From Prevotella sp. (GTDB taxonomy: Bacteria > Bacteroidota > Bacteroidia > Bacteroidales > Dysgonomonadaceae): 38,025 nucleotides of DNA. Positions 1 to 8,877 of the stretch are shown here, piece by piece. Location of the stretch: positions 1 through 38,025 of the forward strand of contig JAITVH010000107.1 in the NCBI GenBank assembly GCA_031285905.1, written 5' to 3'. The notes below the pieces were generated by a model. The model had not been told where the DNA came from. It made no database searches and saw nothing but the letters and a program-made list of their open reading frames with translations. How positions within the stretch are numbered: the first letter of the stretch is position 1; every line of letters begins with the position of its first letter. A program made the translations under genes and the position numbers.

Positions 1-3000
1 CTCTGTCTATATCAGGATCAGAGAACCTGAAATCTTTTGTCCATATCAGGAGGTTCTGGCCGATTAATGCTACATTGGCCTCTTTCACTTTCAGTCTTTC
101 ACATATTAATTTCGGGAATGAGTAATTGAGTGATAATTCGCGTAGTTTGAAGAAGGTCTTATCCTGAAGGTTGTTCGACCTGTTTCCTCCATTGTAAAGT
201 CTCATGTAAGATTCATAAGAGACTTCTTCGTCGTTAGGTGCAAATACACGGGTATCTTCCAGTATTTTGCCGTCCAGGTCATACTTAACGCTACCCGATA
301 CCACTTTCACTCCTGTGCCTACATAATTCTTTTTGCCTTCGACTACTTCCTGATAACGCCATTGGTTATCAGAATCGATATGCCGTCCCGATTGCCATAA
401 ACGTGCTTCCATCGAGTTGAACATCACTCCGCCAACACGTCCGTCCAGGGAGAAACTTAATGTAACATTTTTATGCCTCAGCGTATTTGTCCATCCCCAA
501 GTCCAGTCAGGGTTACTATATCCGGCGAGGGTAGGGTAGTCGCTGGCTTTAGGCAATCCGTTATAATGAATAATATTGCCGTCAGGATCACGTTCCCAGT
601 CATTCATCGATATCCAATACCAGTTGCTGCCCGGTGTTACCCAATATCTTTTTGTTGAAAATTCAGGGTCTAACTGATGATAGTAATACCGGTCTAACGA
701 CCAGTTAAGCATTGTTACCCATTCCCAGTTTTTAGACCTTATGACATTATAGTTTGCAACCACTTCGTAGCCTTTGCTCAACTGTTCTTCTTTATTATTT
801 ACCAGACGCGATTCGTAACCGCTCGTATGGCTCATTCCGGCATACCATTGCAGGTTATATTCCTTTTTCCGGTAATAGGAGAAATCAAGTTTTAGCCTGT
901 TATCTAATAAATGAATGGAAGTCCCTAATTCGTATGCGCTGGATGTTTTTGGTTTTATGGTCGTGTTTTTCAATGAATTGGGAAATGATGTGGCAGTCAT
1001 ATTTCCCCAATAATTGCGATGTATATTGTACGTCTGATTGATAGTATAAAAGCCAAGCGGATGTTTCGTCAGGTTCCACGATGCTCTTAGCTTCCAGAAC
1101 GATATTGGCTTGGGCAGGTTGATGTATTCGGATGCGATGAAACTACCCGAAACAGAAGGGTAGAAATACGATTGCTCCGATTTTGACATGGTGGATACCC
1201 AGTCGTTACGGCCGGTGACTTGTAGAAATACTCCGTTTTTCCAGCCCACATCCAGTGAAGCCAGTATACTGTTGTTTTGTTGCTTTTCTGTGTCAACAGA
1301 TGTTGCAGGTGGATCGATAGAAGCGTAGATGGAATAAAAACCCGGGATATTCAATCCATTCAATGTGGCAATACTTTGTCGCTTAATATCATGAAGATAT
1401 ACCGATCCCCCAAGGAATCCATTAAGGGTAAAATCTTTTATTTTATGTTCCGAGAATATAAAGACATCATTATTGAGGCTATATCCGCTGTTAGATGTAG
1501 TGGAGTAATATCCTTTCTTATTAGCCCGTGAGCTGATGGCTTCTTTTCTCTCAAATTTGTTTATATAATTATCCAATCCCGTTCTTATCGATACTTTGAC
1601 AGACGGTATGATATTGAAGCTCAGATCGAAGTAATTCCGGCTGATATCGTATTGGTTAGACTGTGTACGTTCATATGCGAGGAAATAAGGATTGTCATAC
1701 CAGTTGTCGTCCATCCAGTTCTGTTCTTTATCCTTTTTTCGCCAGTAATTCCTGTAGTCACGTATGTCATAATCAGAGCCTGTCCAGATAAGTGTATTGT
1801 AGAGGTAACCCCCGATACCATACCCCGTGCCCATATTGTTAGGATAAAAGCTCTTGTTGTATGAACTGCTAGCTTCGAGCGTGATTCCTTTCCATTTTGT
1901 GTTTCCTGATACTGAAAAAGAGAATCTGTTAAACTTCGAGTTCGGGAACTGTCCTTTGTTGTATATATGGGTGAGCGAAATCCTGGCGCCGCCATACCTT
2001 CCCTTTTGCGATATATTTACATTGTTATTGGTAAGAATAGCTGTTTCCAGGAAGTTGTCGAGATTGTTCCGCCCTTTCGATACGAGAGGCATCTCACTCC
2101 ACTCGTGGTTGTACGGATCGTATTGTTTTGCTGTACGGCCAATGTCGAGTTTGTCGCCCCATACATAGTCTCCGGCTATATATTTCCCTTGCGAACCTGC
2201 ACTGTAACTGTGTTGTACTTCAGGCATCTTGAGATATCCGGCATGGAACATGGTGCTGCTGTTTACCTTTACACTAAGCCCTTCTTCCGAGGCTTTCTTT
2301 GTAGTAACCATAATTGTTCCGTTCCCTCCCTTATAGCCATACAATGATGATGGTGGCGAACCTTTCAGTATATCGATCGATTCGATATCATCGGCTGGTA
2401 TATCGCTTAATCTTACATTGTAAAAAGGAACCCCGTCGACTACTAATAGTGGCGCATAACCCCTGAGACTGATAGATGGATCTTCTATAAATTCAGTACT
2501 GTTCTTGATAGACAATCCGGCTATTTTTCCCGTTAATGCACTTGTGACATCCAGCCCTTTCACCGATGAGAGATTAATGCCTTCTATCCGTTGGGCTGAA
2601 TACCCTAAGATCTTCTCCTCGCGCCTTATACCCAGGGCTGTAACAATAACTTCGCGCATCACTTCCGAGTCTTCGCTCAGTTGAATATGTAGAAGCGTAT
2701 TTCCTTGTGTTGCAAGGATTTCCTGTGTGGTATATCCTATATAAGAGATGTATATATATTTACCCAGCATACAATTTAAAGCAAACTCTCCATTCGAGTT
2801 TGTCAATGCACCTATAGAAGTGGTTGAGGATGAGGATGATCCCTCTTTGATTCCTTTCTGATAGATACTGGCTCCGGGCAAGGGTTCCCCGGCAGGATCG
2901 ACTATTTTCCCTTTTATGATAATATAAGATGCTGCTTGGCTGTCTGTTGTTTTTTCTGTCTGTTCTAATCCCACTGTAATGGTGTTTTTACCTCGCAGGA

Positions 3001-3322
3001 ATGTCAATCCGGTTTGTGCAGTTATAGATTGCAAAACATCAGCAAGAGAAGCCTTATTGAAATCCAATGAGACTGTCAATTTTCGATTGATGATATTTTC
3101 ACTATAAAAGAAATTCATTCCGGTTTGATTTGATATAGTTTCAAAAGCCTTTTCTACAGGCTGTTTTTTAATTTTTATCGAGATCTTTTTATCACTATCT
3201 TGGGTAAAAGCAGGTAGGAAATTGAAGGCAATCAATAGCACTAAACATATGCGTTTGCAAATGTCAGATATACTTTTTACCACAATTTTGTGATTAGATT
3301 TTACATGTAGAGATGGCTCCAT
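1..3322 (-). CDS. SusC/RagA-like TonB-dependent outer-membrane receptor with STN domain (3' end off window)
   Basis: One uninterrupted minus-strand frame runs from the ATG at 3320-3322 to the left edge, about 1107 codons. After a basic N-terminal stretch and a hydrophobic signal segment (about residues 26-40) comes an STN domain (about 46-117), typical of receptors that signal to FecR. A carboxypeptidase-like beta-sandwich (about 133-220, with KGKIVDPAGEPLPGASIY) and a plug follow (IAGLSIKN, SLRGYAPLLVVDGVPFYN). The last visible part, NVALIGQNLLIWT, matches the conserved C-terminal SusC barrel region, so probably under 100 residues are missing. SusC proteins import glycans or peptides through the outer membrane using TonB energy, usually with a SusD lipoprotein, which would lie off the left edge. 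The FecR and sigma genes just upstream fit sigma/anti-sigma control. The substrate cannot be told from the sequence. Confidence 0.93.
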   Translation of the reverse strand, partial: MEPSLHVKSNHKIVVKSISDICKRICLVLLIAFNFLPAFTQDSDKKISIKIKKQPVEKAFETISNQTGMNFFYSENIINRKLTVSLDFNKASLADVLQSITAQTGLTFLRGKNTITVGLEQTEKTTDSQAASYIIIKGKIVDPAGEPLPGASIYQKGIKEGSSSSSTTSIGALTNSNGEFALNCMLGKYIYISYIGYTTQEILATQGNTLLHIQLSEDSEVMREVIVTALGIRREEKILGYSAQRIEGINLSSVKGLDVTSALTGKIAGLSIKNSTEFIEDPSISLRGYAPLLVVDGVPFYNVRLSDIPADDIESIDILKGSPPSSLYGYKGGNGTIMVTTKKASEEGLSVKVNSSTMFHAGYLKMPEVQHSYSAGSQGKYIAGDYVWGDKLDIGRTAKQYDPYNHEWSEMPLVSKGRNNLDNFLETAILTNNNVNISQKGRYGGARISLTHIYNKGQFPNSKFNRFSFSVSGNTKWKGITLEASSSYNKSFYPNNMGTGYGIGGYLYNTLIWTGSDYDIRDYRNYWRKKDKEQNWMDDNWYDNPYFLAYERTQSNQYDISRNYFDLSFNIIPSVKVSIRTGLDNYINKFERKEAISSRANKKGYYSTTSNSGYSLNNDVFIFSEHKIKDFTLNGFLGGSVYLHDIKRQSIATLNGLNIPGFYSIYASIDPPATSVDTEKQQNNSILASLDVGWKNGVFLQVTGRNDWVSTMSKSEQSYFYPSVSGSFIASEYINLPKPISFWKLRASWNLTKHPLGFYTINQTYNIHRNYWGNMTATSFPNSLKNTTIKPKTSSAYELGTSIHLLDNRLKLDFSYYRKKEYNLQWYAGMSHTSGYESRLVNNKEEQLSKGYEVVANYNVIRSKNWEWVTMLNWSLDRYYYHQLDPEFSTKRYWVTPGSNWYWISMNDWERDPDGNIIHYNGLPKASDYPTLAGYSNPDWTWGWTNTLRHKNVTLSFSLDGRVGGVMFNSMEARLWQSGRHIDSDNQWRYQEVVEGKKNYVGTGVKVVSGSVKYDLDGKILEDTRVFAPNDEEVSYESYMRLYNGGNRSNNLQDKTFFKLRELSLNYSFPKLICERLKVKEANVALIGQNLLIWTKDFRFSDPDIDR

Positions 3323-3479
3323 TTTACCTTCCCCTCCCTTGTTTTACTTTATTAGTGTTTCATGAAATCAGCATAGAACAGTTCATCTGCTTTCTTATAC
3401 TAAGTTACTCTAGTTTATTGATATTAGATTAATTATATATTACAAAATTGTTAATGTCGGATGTTAATAGTAATTGTTC

Positions 3480-4484
3480 TTATTTCCCTTTTTTATACAG
3501 TATAATTTTATCACCTGATTTTTTGTGTTTAATGCCGGTAGTGAAGCTTATCGCATTTAGTATTGTTTCAAGGTCTTCGCCGTCATGCATTCCATATATG
3601 TATTCTTCATAGTTATCTTCGCCATCTGCAAATTCGATACTGCAATCGAACTTTCTCATTAATACCTGTACTACTTCTTTGATAGGAGTTCGATTGAAGT
3701 ACATACCTCCTGATATCCAAAGTTTTGTATTACTAACGTTCTCAGTACTTTTGGAAAAGTCTGAACTGGTTCTGTTATAATTTAAATGTTCCGATGCGGA
3801 AAGTTGCAACGAAGCCTTAGCCAGCTCTACCTGTACTTTGCCCGACTCTACGGTTACTGCTAGTCCGTCACTCTCTTCGTAAGCATTTATATTGAATGAT
3901 GTACCTAATACCTTTACCTTTGCATCAGACGTTTGTACTATAAAAGGTTTTCCTTTATTGGGAGATACATTGAAAAAGGCTTCACCATCGAGAAATACTT
4001 TCCTTTCTTCTCCTTCAAATTTTTCGGGATAAGAAAAAGATGAACCCGCATTGAGGACAACTTGTGTGCCGTCTGCCAGTGTGATCTGTTTTTGTGTGCC
4101 GTTTTCTATTTCAAGGGTTATTAATGGAACATCCGAGATGTCTGCCGTTTTGTTTTTTATCAGGAAATAGAATGTAGCACCTGCAATTAATATTATAGAA
4201 GCAGCCGCTACATATTTAAAAAAAGGTTTTAAGTAATGGGTATCAGGACGACCCTTTATCTGTCTCAATAATTGTTTTGCTTCCTTTTCATATTCTTGTT
4301 GTTTAGATGAGGTTGGTTTTATTTTTGCGGAGTCTTCCCACATCCTGTCCATTTCTTCGTCTATTCCTCCCGATATAATCTCAGAAGACAACTCCCTGAT
4401 CAGAAGGTCTGCATCGTTTTTGGTATAATATCCTTTTATATACCGGATGAATGCCTGTTTGATATTTCTTTTTTCTTGTGACAT
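3480..4484 (-). CDS. FecR-family anti-sigma factor
   Basis: A 334-residue single-pass inner-membrane protein. It has a cytoplasmic N-terminal part (1-88), one hydrophobic segment at about 91-109 (YVAAASIILIAGATFYFLI), a periplasmic FecR domain (about 120-215, with LADGTQVVLNAGSSFSYP and VKVLGTSFNINAY), and a C-terminal STN-like DUF4974 domain (about 262-330). In this family the cytoplasmic part holds the ECF sigma factor, and the periplasmic part senses the STN domain of a loaded receptor. It lies between the sigma gene (63 bp upstream) and the STN-containing SusC gene (157 bp downstream), the standard three-part arrangement. Length and domain order are normal for Bacteroidetes. Confidence 0.94.
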   Translation of the reverse strand: MSQEKRNIKQAFIRYIKGYYTKNDADLLIRELSSEIISGGIDEEMDRMWEDSAKIKPTSSKQQEYEKEAKQLLRQIKGRPDTHYLKPFFKYVAAASIILIAGATFYFLIKNKTADISDVPLITLEIENGTQKQITLADGTQVVLNAGSSFSYPEKFEGEERKVFLDGEAFFNVSPNKGKPFIVQTSDAKVKVLGTSFNINAYEESDGLAVTVESGKVQVELAKASLQLSASEHLNYNRTSSDFSKSTENVSNTKLWISGGMYFNRTPIKEVVQVLMRKFDCSIEFADGEDNYEEYIYGMHDGEDLETILNAISFTTGIKHKKSGDKIILYKKGK

Positions 4485-4547
4485 TAAAAGTCTTTTCTAT
4501 AAATAATACAAAAGACGGGCAGGTATCTGGGATGTCGTTAACTCTAT

Positions 4548-5138
4548 TTAACAATTTAAGCAAATAAGTAATAAAATAATATCTGCATAAGTCCCGGTAT
4601 ATTTTGCCAGATATGTGCGGATTGTTTTTAGTGCGGTGGATATGTGCTGTTGTACTGTATATACGGATATATTCAGTTCATCCGCAATTTCTTTGTGAGT
4701 CTTCATTTCCCCTCTGCTCAACTCGAATATCCTTTTTTGTTGAGGGGTGAGATTGTCTATTGCCTTATCTAATAATTCGTTTAAGTCTTTGTCTATAATC
4801 GTGTTCTCTGTATCGTTTCCGCTATCTATTGCTCTCTCTTTGATGATTTTTTTCAACTCAGACTCTTTATCAATACTGTACAAAATATTTAAGAGCCTGT
4901 TTTTCATAATAGTATGCAGGTATGAAGAGAAAGACTGATTGGGATTCAGGAATTTTCGGTTTTGCCATACTGCAACAAAGGTGTCGTGGAATATATCCTC
5001 GGCAAAGTCTTGCGATTTAGTAAATTTTATCGCAAAGTAAATAAGCCTTTCCTTATATGAGGCGTATAATTCGCAGAATGCCGATTCATCATCATTTATC
5101 AATGCGATGACCAATTCCTGTTCGTTACGTACCCTCAT
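4548..5138 (-). CDS. ECF-type RNA polymerase sigma factor
   Basis: A 196-residue sigma-70 family protein of the Bacteroidetes FecI-like group. Region 2 lies at about 20-90 (YASYKERLIYFAIKFTKS, AEDIFHDTFVAVWQNR). Region 4 lies at about 128-178 (LTPQQKRIFELSRGEMKTHK, EIADELNISVYTVQQHISTA), the usual helix-turn-helix for the -35 element. The C-terminal tail is hydrophobic and Leu/Ile-rich (ADIILLLICLNC), which is common in this group. It is the first gene of a sigma-FecR-SusC set and presumably directs polymerase to the SusC promoter when FecR releases it. The regulon is inferred from gene order only. Confidence 0.94.
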   Translation of the reverse strand: MRVRNEQELVIALINDDESAFCELYASYKERLIYFAIKFTKSQDFAEDIFHDTFVAVWQNRKFLNPNQSFSSYLHTIMKNRLLNILYSIDKESELKKIIKERAIDSGNDTENTIIDKDLNELLDKAIDNLTPQQKRIFELSRGEMKTHKEIADELNISVYTVQQHISTALKTIRTYLAKYTGTYADIILLLICLNC

Positions 5139-5177
5139 AGCTTCTGCCCTTTTTTACTATTTTTATGATATGATACA

Positions 5178-5212
5178 CAAACATAAAAAAAATCTTTAAA
5201 GGATTTTGTTAA
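5178..5212 (-). promoter_or_regulatory. Possible terminator of the FISUMP gene overlapping a candidate -7 box for the sigma gene
   Basis: On the minus strand a short hairpin (AAATC / GATTT with an inner CTTTAAA) is followed by eight T residues, as in an intrinsic terminator. Directly after it lies TATGTTTG (5178-5185), which fits the Bacteroidetes -7 consensus TAnnTTTG, about 40 bp before the sigma-factor ATG. No TTTG -33 box is visible at the right distance, so the promoter half is weak. Confidence 0.35.
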
Positions 5213-5254
5213 TAAGGCGAAAAGTTGCAGTAGAATAAAATGATTATTTCATAT

Positions 5255-6481
5255 TTAATCTTGTTTGCATCGCACGCTAAACATATACTCTCTTCCTTCG
5301 GGCGCCCTGTAAATAGATTTTCCGTTTCCATTAGCATCCTCTTTATGATAAAAATGACGATGCCATGCTTTTGTTTCATCATATGCGCTGCTTGTCCAGA
5401 AATATGCATATCTGCCAAATAGATTATGGTAAGCCGCCAAAGCGTTGCCGATTAGTAAGATATCGAATCCGTTTTCTGTCCGGGTTTTGCTCAATCCATT
5501 TGTAGTGTAAGATTCTAATACTGTTTTCTTAGATTTCATATGAGTGCCGGAGAATTCACCCTGCCAGCCTTTTACCACATTCCAGTTTGCATCCCAATCC
5601 TCTACCTGGGTAATCATACAGGCGTCACTATATTTGTTAGCTCTACATTCAGAAATCGCACAAAGTAGCTCATTCCATTCTTTATCGCTTGGCAGATGCC
5701 ACCCTTTGGGGCAAAGTCCCCGCACCCCTGTTTCTTCCACATTGCCGGCAGCAAAATTTGGTGCATTATATCCCTCACCTTCATCAAATCCCTGTCCTTT
5801 ACCGTCAGAGCCGCCTTTCTTCATTGTAGCAGCCGCCCAGTTGTATAATAATCCCTGTTCTTTAGTCCAGGTGGCAGGCGCTTCGGGTACTCCCGGACTG
5901 CTCGTTCCCCCCGGAAAATAGTAGAGTGGCTCATCTAGTTTGTCATCTGCGCCGGCCGAAAGTCCAACCTTTAGGCATGGATGACCGAGTGTTGAACGTA
6001 AGTTTTGCGTCATCCAACGTCCGGCACTGCCAAACTGTGCTGTTTTGTAATCGTTGCCCTCACTGTCATATAAGATTTCTGTAGCAGGATCGTATCTGGA
6101 TTTATCATTCTTATTGATGTCGAACATTTCAGTCCATTCTTCTCCATTCCACACATATAGTCCCGGGCAGAAAATACCGAATTCATCACTATTCTGATGC
6201 CCGGTCTGATATACCACCAGTCCGATGTGGTCTTCTTCTTCGGTACTGGAAGGATTATCCAACACATTGGTTAAATCGTATCTGTTTGTCAGAACCATCC
6301 GGGGCATACCCAATCCTTTGGTTGAATTGATATTGTCAGATGATGAGGCATCTGCCAGATTTTTCAATTGTAGTAAAGCTCCATGAACCGGGGCTTCATC
6401 TATACCAATTGTTACCTGAGCCTTTGCCTTCACAGAAATAAGGCTGCTAAATACAAGAAATAAACATAATCTTTTCGTCAT
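5255..6481 (-). CDS. Secreted FISUMP-domain protein (Fibrobacter succinogenes major paralogous domain)
   Basis: A 408-residue protein with a signal peptide (MTKRLCLFLVFSSLISVKAKAQ). Its N-terminal module (about 23-125; VTIGIDEAPVHGALLQLKNL, then IFCPGLYVWNGEEWTEM) is shared with the Ig-like protein at 30597-32462. The C-terminal part is a FISUMP domain: YKTAQFGSAGRWMTQNLRST, GVRGLCPKGWHLPSDKEWNE, and the closing FSVRCKQD. FISUMP proteins are found exported or surface-exposed in Bacteroidetes and Fibrobacteres. Their biochemical role is not established, so none is proposed. The gene stands alone, with its own promoter about 180 bp upstream. No T9SS sorting domain is visible. Confidence 0.85.
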   Translation of the reverse strand: MTKRLCLFLVFSSLISVKAKAQVTIGIDEAPVHGALLQLKNLADASSSDNINSTKGLGMPRMVLTNRYDLTNVLDNPSSTEEEDHIGLVVYQTGHQNSDEFGIFCPGLYVWNGEEWTEMFDINKNDKSRYDPATEILYDSEGNDYKTAQFGSAGRWMTQNLRSTLGHPCLKVGLSAGADDKLDEPLYYFPGGTSSPGVPEAPATWTKEQGLLYNWAAATMKKGGSDGKGQGFDEGEGYNAPNFAAGNVEETGVRGLCPKGWHLPSDKEWNELLCAISECRANKYSDACMITQVEDWDANWNVVKGWQGEFSGTHMKSKKTVLESYTTNGLSKTRTENGFDILLIGNALAAYHNLFGRYAYFWTSSAYDETKAWHRHFYHKEDANGNGKSIYRAPEGREYMFSVRCKQD

Positions 6482-6658
6482 CTCGCAATAAAACTAAGCG
6501 TTTACATTAAAAAAACCACCGAAGTTTTATGCGTGTCTGAAAGTGTTAACGGTATCAATAAGGAAACTACAATTCCCTTATCTTCTCTATTATGGTAAAT
6601 GAATATATGAAACGTGATGTATTATTAATACATAATCGAGATCGGGCATTTACTGTCG

Positions 6659-6689
6659 CAAAAATAGTAGTATTTTATTTTCTGGCAAA
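6659..6689 (-). promoter_or_regulatory. Bacteroidetes-type promoter for the FISUMP gene
   Basis: On the minus strand a TTTG (6686-6689) is followed after 19 bp by TATTTTTG (6659-6666). This matches the Bacteroidetes sigma-ABfr pattern TTTG-N19-21-TAnnTTTG. It predicts a 5' untranslated region of roughly 170 nt before the ATG at 6481. I see no recognised riboswitch in that leader. Confidence 0.55.
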
Positions 6690-6733
6690 AATATAAGGGA
6701 AGAAAATAGGATTAATTTCATGAATAGCTAAAA

Positions 6734-6764
6734 GGAAAAAGGATCATTCTTAATAATCCTTTCC
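6734..6764 (-). terminator. Probable intrinsic terminator after the MFS exporter gene
   Basis: Just past the MFS stop codon (6777) the minus strand carries an inverted repeat, AAAGGAT / ATCCTTT, with an 11-nt loop, followed by a T-rich stretch (TTTTTCCTTTT). The stem is short and A/T-rich, so it would be a modest terminator. Confidence 0.45.
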
Positions 6765-6776
6765 TCCGGTTTATAT

Positions 6777-7991
6777 CTATCTGGCTTCGATAACTTCTGT
6801 ATCCAGCTTTATCTTACTGAATACAATGACAAAGGCCAGTGCACTGCATAGGAAGAATGTTATCCCCACTGCTACTATCGTTCCATTGCTTATTATTCCC
6901 GAAATAACAGTGCAAACAAACGCTACTGCCAGTTGTATCGACCCGAACAAAGCCGATGCCGTACCACTATTGCTTGTTCCGGCAAAAGGAGTGATAGCCA
7001 GTTCGGTAGTTGTAGGGAATAATACGCCGATAGGGAATATATAGAAGAACAGGATGAAAAGTATAACAGGCATGCCGAAGTTCATATACATCGCTGCAAG
7101 TAATACTGCACCCATTGCAGTCATCATCAGGATAGCCTGTTTGACCAGCTTATTTGTCGGAATACGTTTTTGCAATGTGGTGGTAATATACGAGCCTACC
7201 ATCAGCCCTCCCGCATTGATGGCAAATATGATACTAAACATATCGCTGGAAAATCCACCCTTTTCCATAATCAGGAACGGGCCATTCGCCACATATATCA
7301 TCAATGCTCCATTAACGATGCCTGCTATAACAGAGTAAATGGTAAAGCGCTTGTTTTTCAGGATGCTTAGGTAATCTTTGACAACATTTGTTTTCGTAGC
7401 TACATCTCTGTCTTTGTGTGTCTCAGGTAGGAACAACAACGTAAGCAGAAACAATAAGACACCCAATACTGCCATTGCCCCAAACAATCCTTCCCAACTG
7501 AAAGCATGCAATACCCCGTTGCCAATACTTGGAGCCAGAATAGGCGCTATCCCCATAATGAGGGCAAGTAAAGCAAATATCTTCAAAGTATTGGATTTAT
7601 CAAAATAGTCGGTCACAATAGCCCTCGATATTACTACACCTGCGCATCCTCCAATGGCCTGAATGAACCTGACAACCCAAAGTTGCTCAACGGTGCGGAC
7701 ATATATACAGGCAATAGAGGCTATGATGAAAATAAGCAGGGAAACCAATATAGGCTTCTTTCGTCCAAACTTATCGGCTAGCGGGCCCCATATAAGCTGT
7801 CCGACAGCAAAACCTGCCAGGAAGGTCGATAAAGAAATCTGCACCGATGCCACATCTGTGCCAAAAGCCTCGGATATCATGATAAACCCCGGCAAATACA
7901 AATCGATACTTAACGGCTCTAAAGCTGTAAGCAGAGCAAGGATGAAAATAATACCCCATTGTACTAAACTAAAACCTTTCATACACTTCAA
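6777..7991 (-). CDS. Bcr/CflA-family MFS multidrug exporter
   Basis: A 404-residue, 12-helix major facilitator protein. The start is typical of the Bcr/CflA group (LALLTALEPLSIDLYLPGF), and the loop 2-3 motif is GPLADKFGRKKPIL, the MFS motif A in this group. The motif C-like helix follows (ILAPSIGNGVLHAFSWEGLF). Proton-driven efflux of drugs or small metabolites across the inner membrane is the family role; the substrate is unknown. It lies 77 bp downstream of an AraC-type regulator on the same strand, so the two may be co-regulated, or the exporter may have its own start (candidate -7 at 8006-8013). Confidence 0.88.
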   Translation of the reverse strand: MKCMKGFSLVQWGIIFILALLTALEPLSIDLYLPGFIMISEAFGTDVASVQISLSTFLAGFAVGQLIWGPLADKFGRKKPILVSLLIFIIASIACIYVRTVEQLWVVRFIQAIGGCAGVVISRAIVTDYFDKSNTLKIFALLALIMGIAPILAPSIGNGVLHAFSWEGLFGAMAVLGVLLFLLTLLFLPETHKDRDVATKTNVVKDYLSILKNKRFTIYSVIAGIVNGALMIYVANGPFLIMEKGGFSSDMFSIIFAINAGGLMVGSYITTTLQKRIPTNKLVKQAILMMTAMGAVLLAAMYMNFGMPVILFILFFYIFPIGVLFPTTTELAITPFAGTSNSGTASALFGSIQLAVAFVCTVISGIISNGTIVAVGITFFLCSALAFVIVFSKIKLDTEVIEAR

Positions 7992-8005
7992 TTTTTTTTG
8001 TGAGG

Positions 8006-8013
8006 CAAAAGTA
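8006..8013 (-). promoter_or_regulatory. Candidate -7 box upstream of the MFS exporter
   Basis: The minus strand reads TACTTTTG, fitting TAnnTTTG, 14 bp before the exporter ATG. There is no TTTG -33 partner at the expected distance. It could be chance in an A/T-rich spacer. Confidence 0.25.
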
Positions 8014-8068
8014 TGAAAGAAGAATGGGTAGAGACTTATAATTTTCCACCCTTTACTTGCACAAATGG

Positions 8069-8866
8069 TCAGCTATCCCTGAACTGGGTGGGTGTCAGTG
8101 ATGTATGCTGTTTAAAAAAACGGGTGAAATAAGCTGCTTCGTTGAAACCCAGATCGAAAGCTATCTCTTTCAGGCTCTTCTTGTTGAGGCGTATCTCTTT
8201 CTTTATCTCCAGTACCAGCCGTTCCTGCAGGTGCTGCTTTATTGTTTTACCTGTCCCTTTTTTACATGCTTCGTTAATGGACTTAGGCGTCATCCCGAAT
8301 TCATTGGCATAGAAGTCCGTTTCGCGTTGGGTAATAAAGCATTTATCGATCAGCCTCATCAATTCAGCTATCAGCGAATCATTCTTGTTATAAGCCGGTT
8401 CTGACTTTTCAAATAGTGATGATACATGAAACAGGAAAGCTTCCATGTAGCTATTCATCAATACAATACGATTTAGTGAGTTGTATTCTCCGAGTATCAG
8501 ATCATTCAATTTGCCCAATATCTCTTTTGTTTCTTTATCAGGCCTGAGGAATGGATTCGAATGGAAGCCGTTCAGGTAATCCGATTTGATATGGTGATTT
8601 ATATGGAAGAAAATATCGTTGTGTATGGTATATAAGAATCCCTCTTTTCCCCTGATATCCAGTTTGTCTATTTGTCCGGGAAATATAAGTATAATCTGAT
8701 CGTCTTCCAGCATATATTCATTAAAGTCGAGGAAATAAGACGGATCGCCCCCAATTTTGGTAAGCCAGAGCAACTGATAGAAATCATATCGCTGATAGTT
8801 ATCGAAGAGGGGATTTTCGCCAATATCCTCGAACCGGAAAACTTGTATGAATAGATTTTCTTCCAA
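8069..8866 (-). CDS. AraC-family transcriptional regulator
   Basis: A 265-residue protein with the AraC DNA-binding domain at its C-terminus (about 165-263). The first helix-turn-helix region spans YANEFGMTPKSINEACKKGT, and the second includes KSLKEIAFDLGFNEAAYFTR and FFKQHTSLTPTQFRDS, a clear match to the AraC signature. The N-terminal 150 residues resemble the cupin-like sensing domain of this family, but no ligand can be named. It starts 11 bp after the trpA stop, so it may be read as the last part of the trp transcript. Its regulatory target is more likely the adjacent MFS exporter. Confidence 0.88.
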   Translation of the reverse strand: MEENLFIQVFRFEDIGENPLFDNYQRYDFYQLLWLTKIGGDPSYFLDFNEYMLEDDQIILIFPGQIDKLDIRGKEGFLYTIHNDIFFHINHHIKSDYLNGFHSNPFLRPDKETKEILGKLNDLILGEYNSLNRIVLMNSYMEAFLFHVSSLFEKSEPAYNKNDSLIAELMRLIDKCFITQRETDFYANEFGMTPKSINEACKKGTGKTIKQHLQERLVLEIKKEIRLNKKSLKEIAFDLGFNEAAYFTRFFKQHTSLTPTQFRDS

Positions 8867-8877
8867 AAGAGTAATAG

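Noticed and set aside
1-3322. Frameshift or pseudogene in the SusC gene, suggested by many short frames on both strands
   Set aside because: The parts I translated from the ATG at 3322, plus the left-edge segment with the C-terminal SusC motif, read in one frame without stops. The other frames are shadows.
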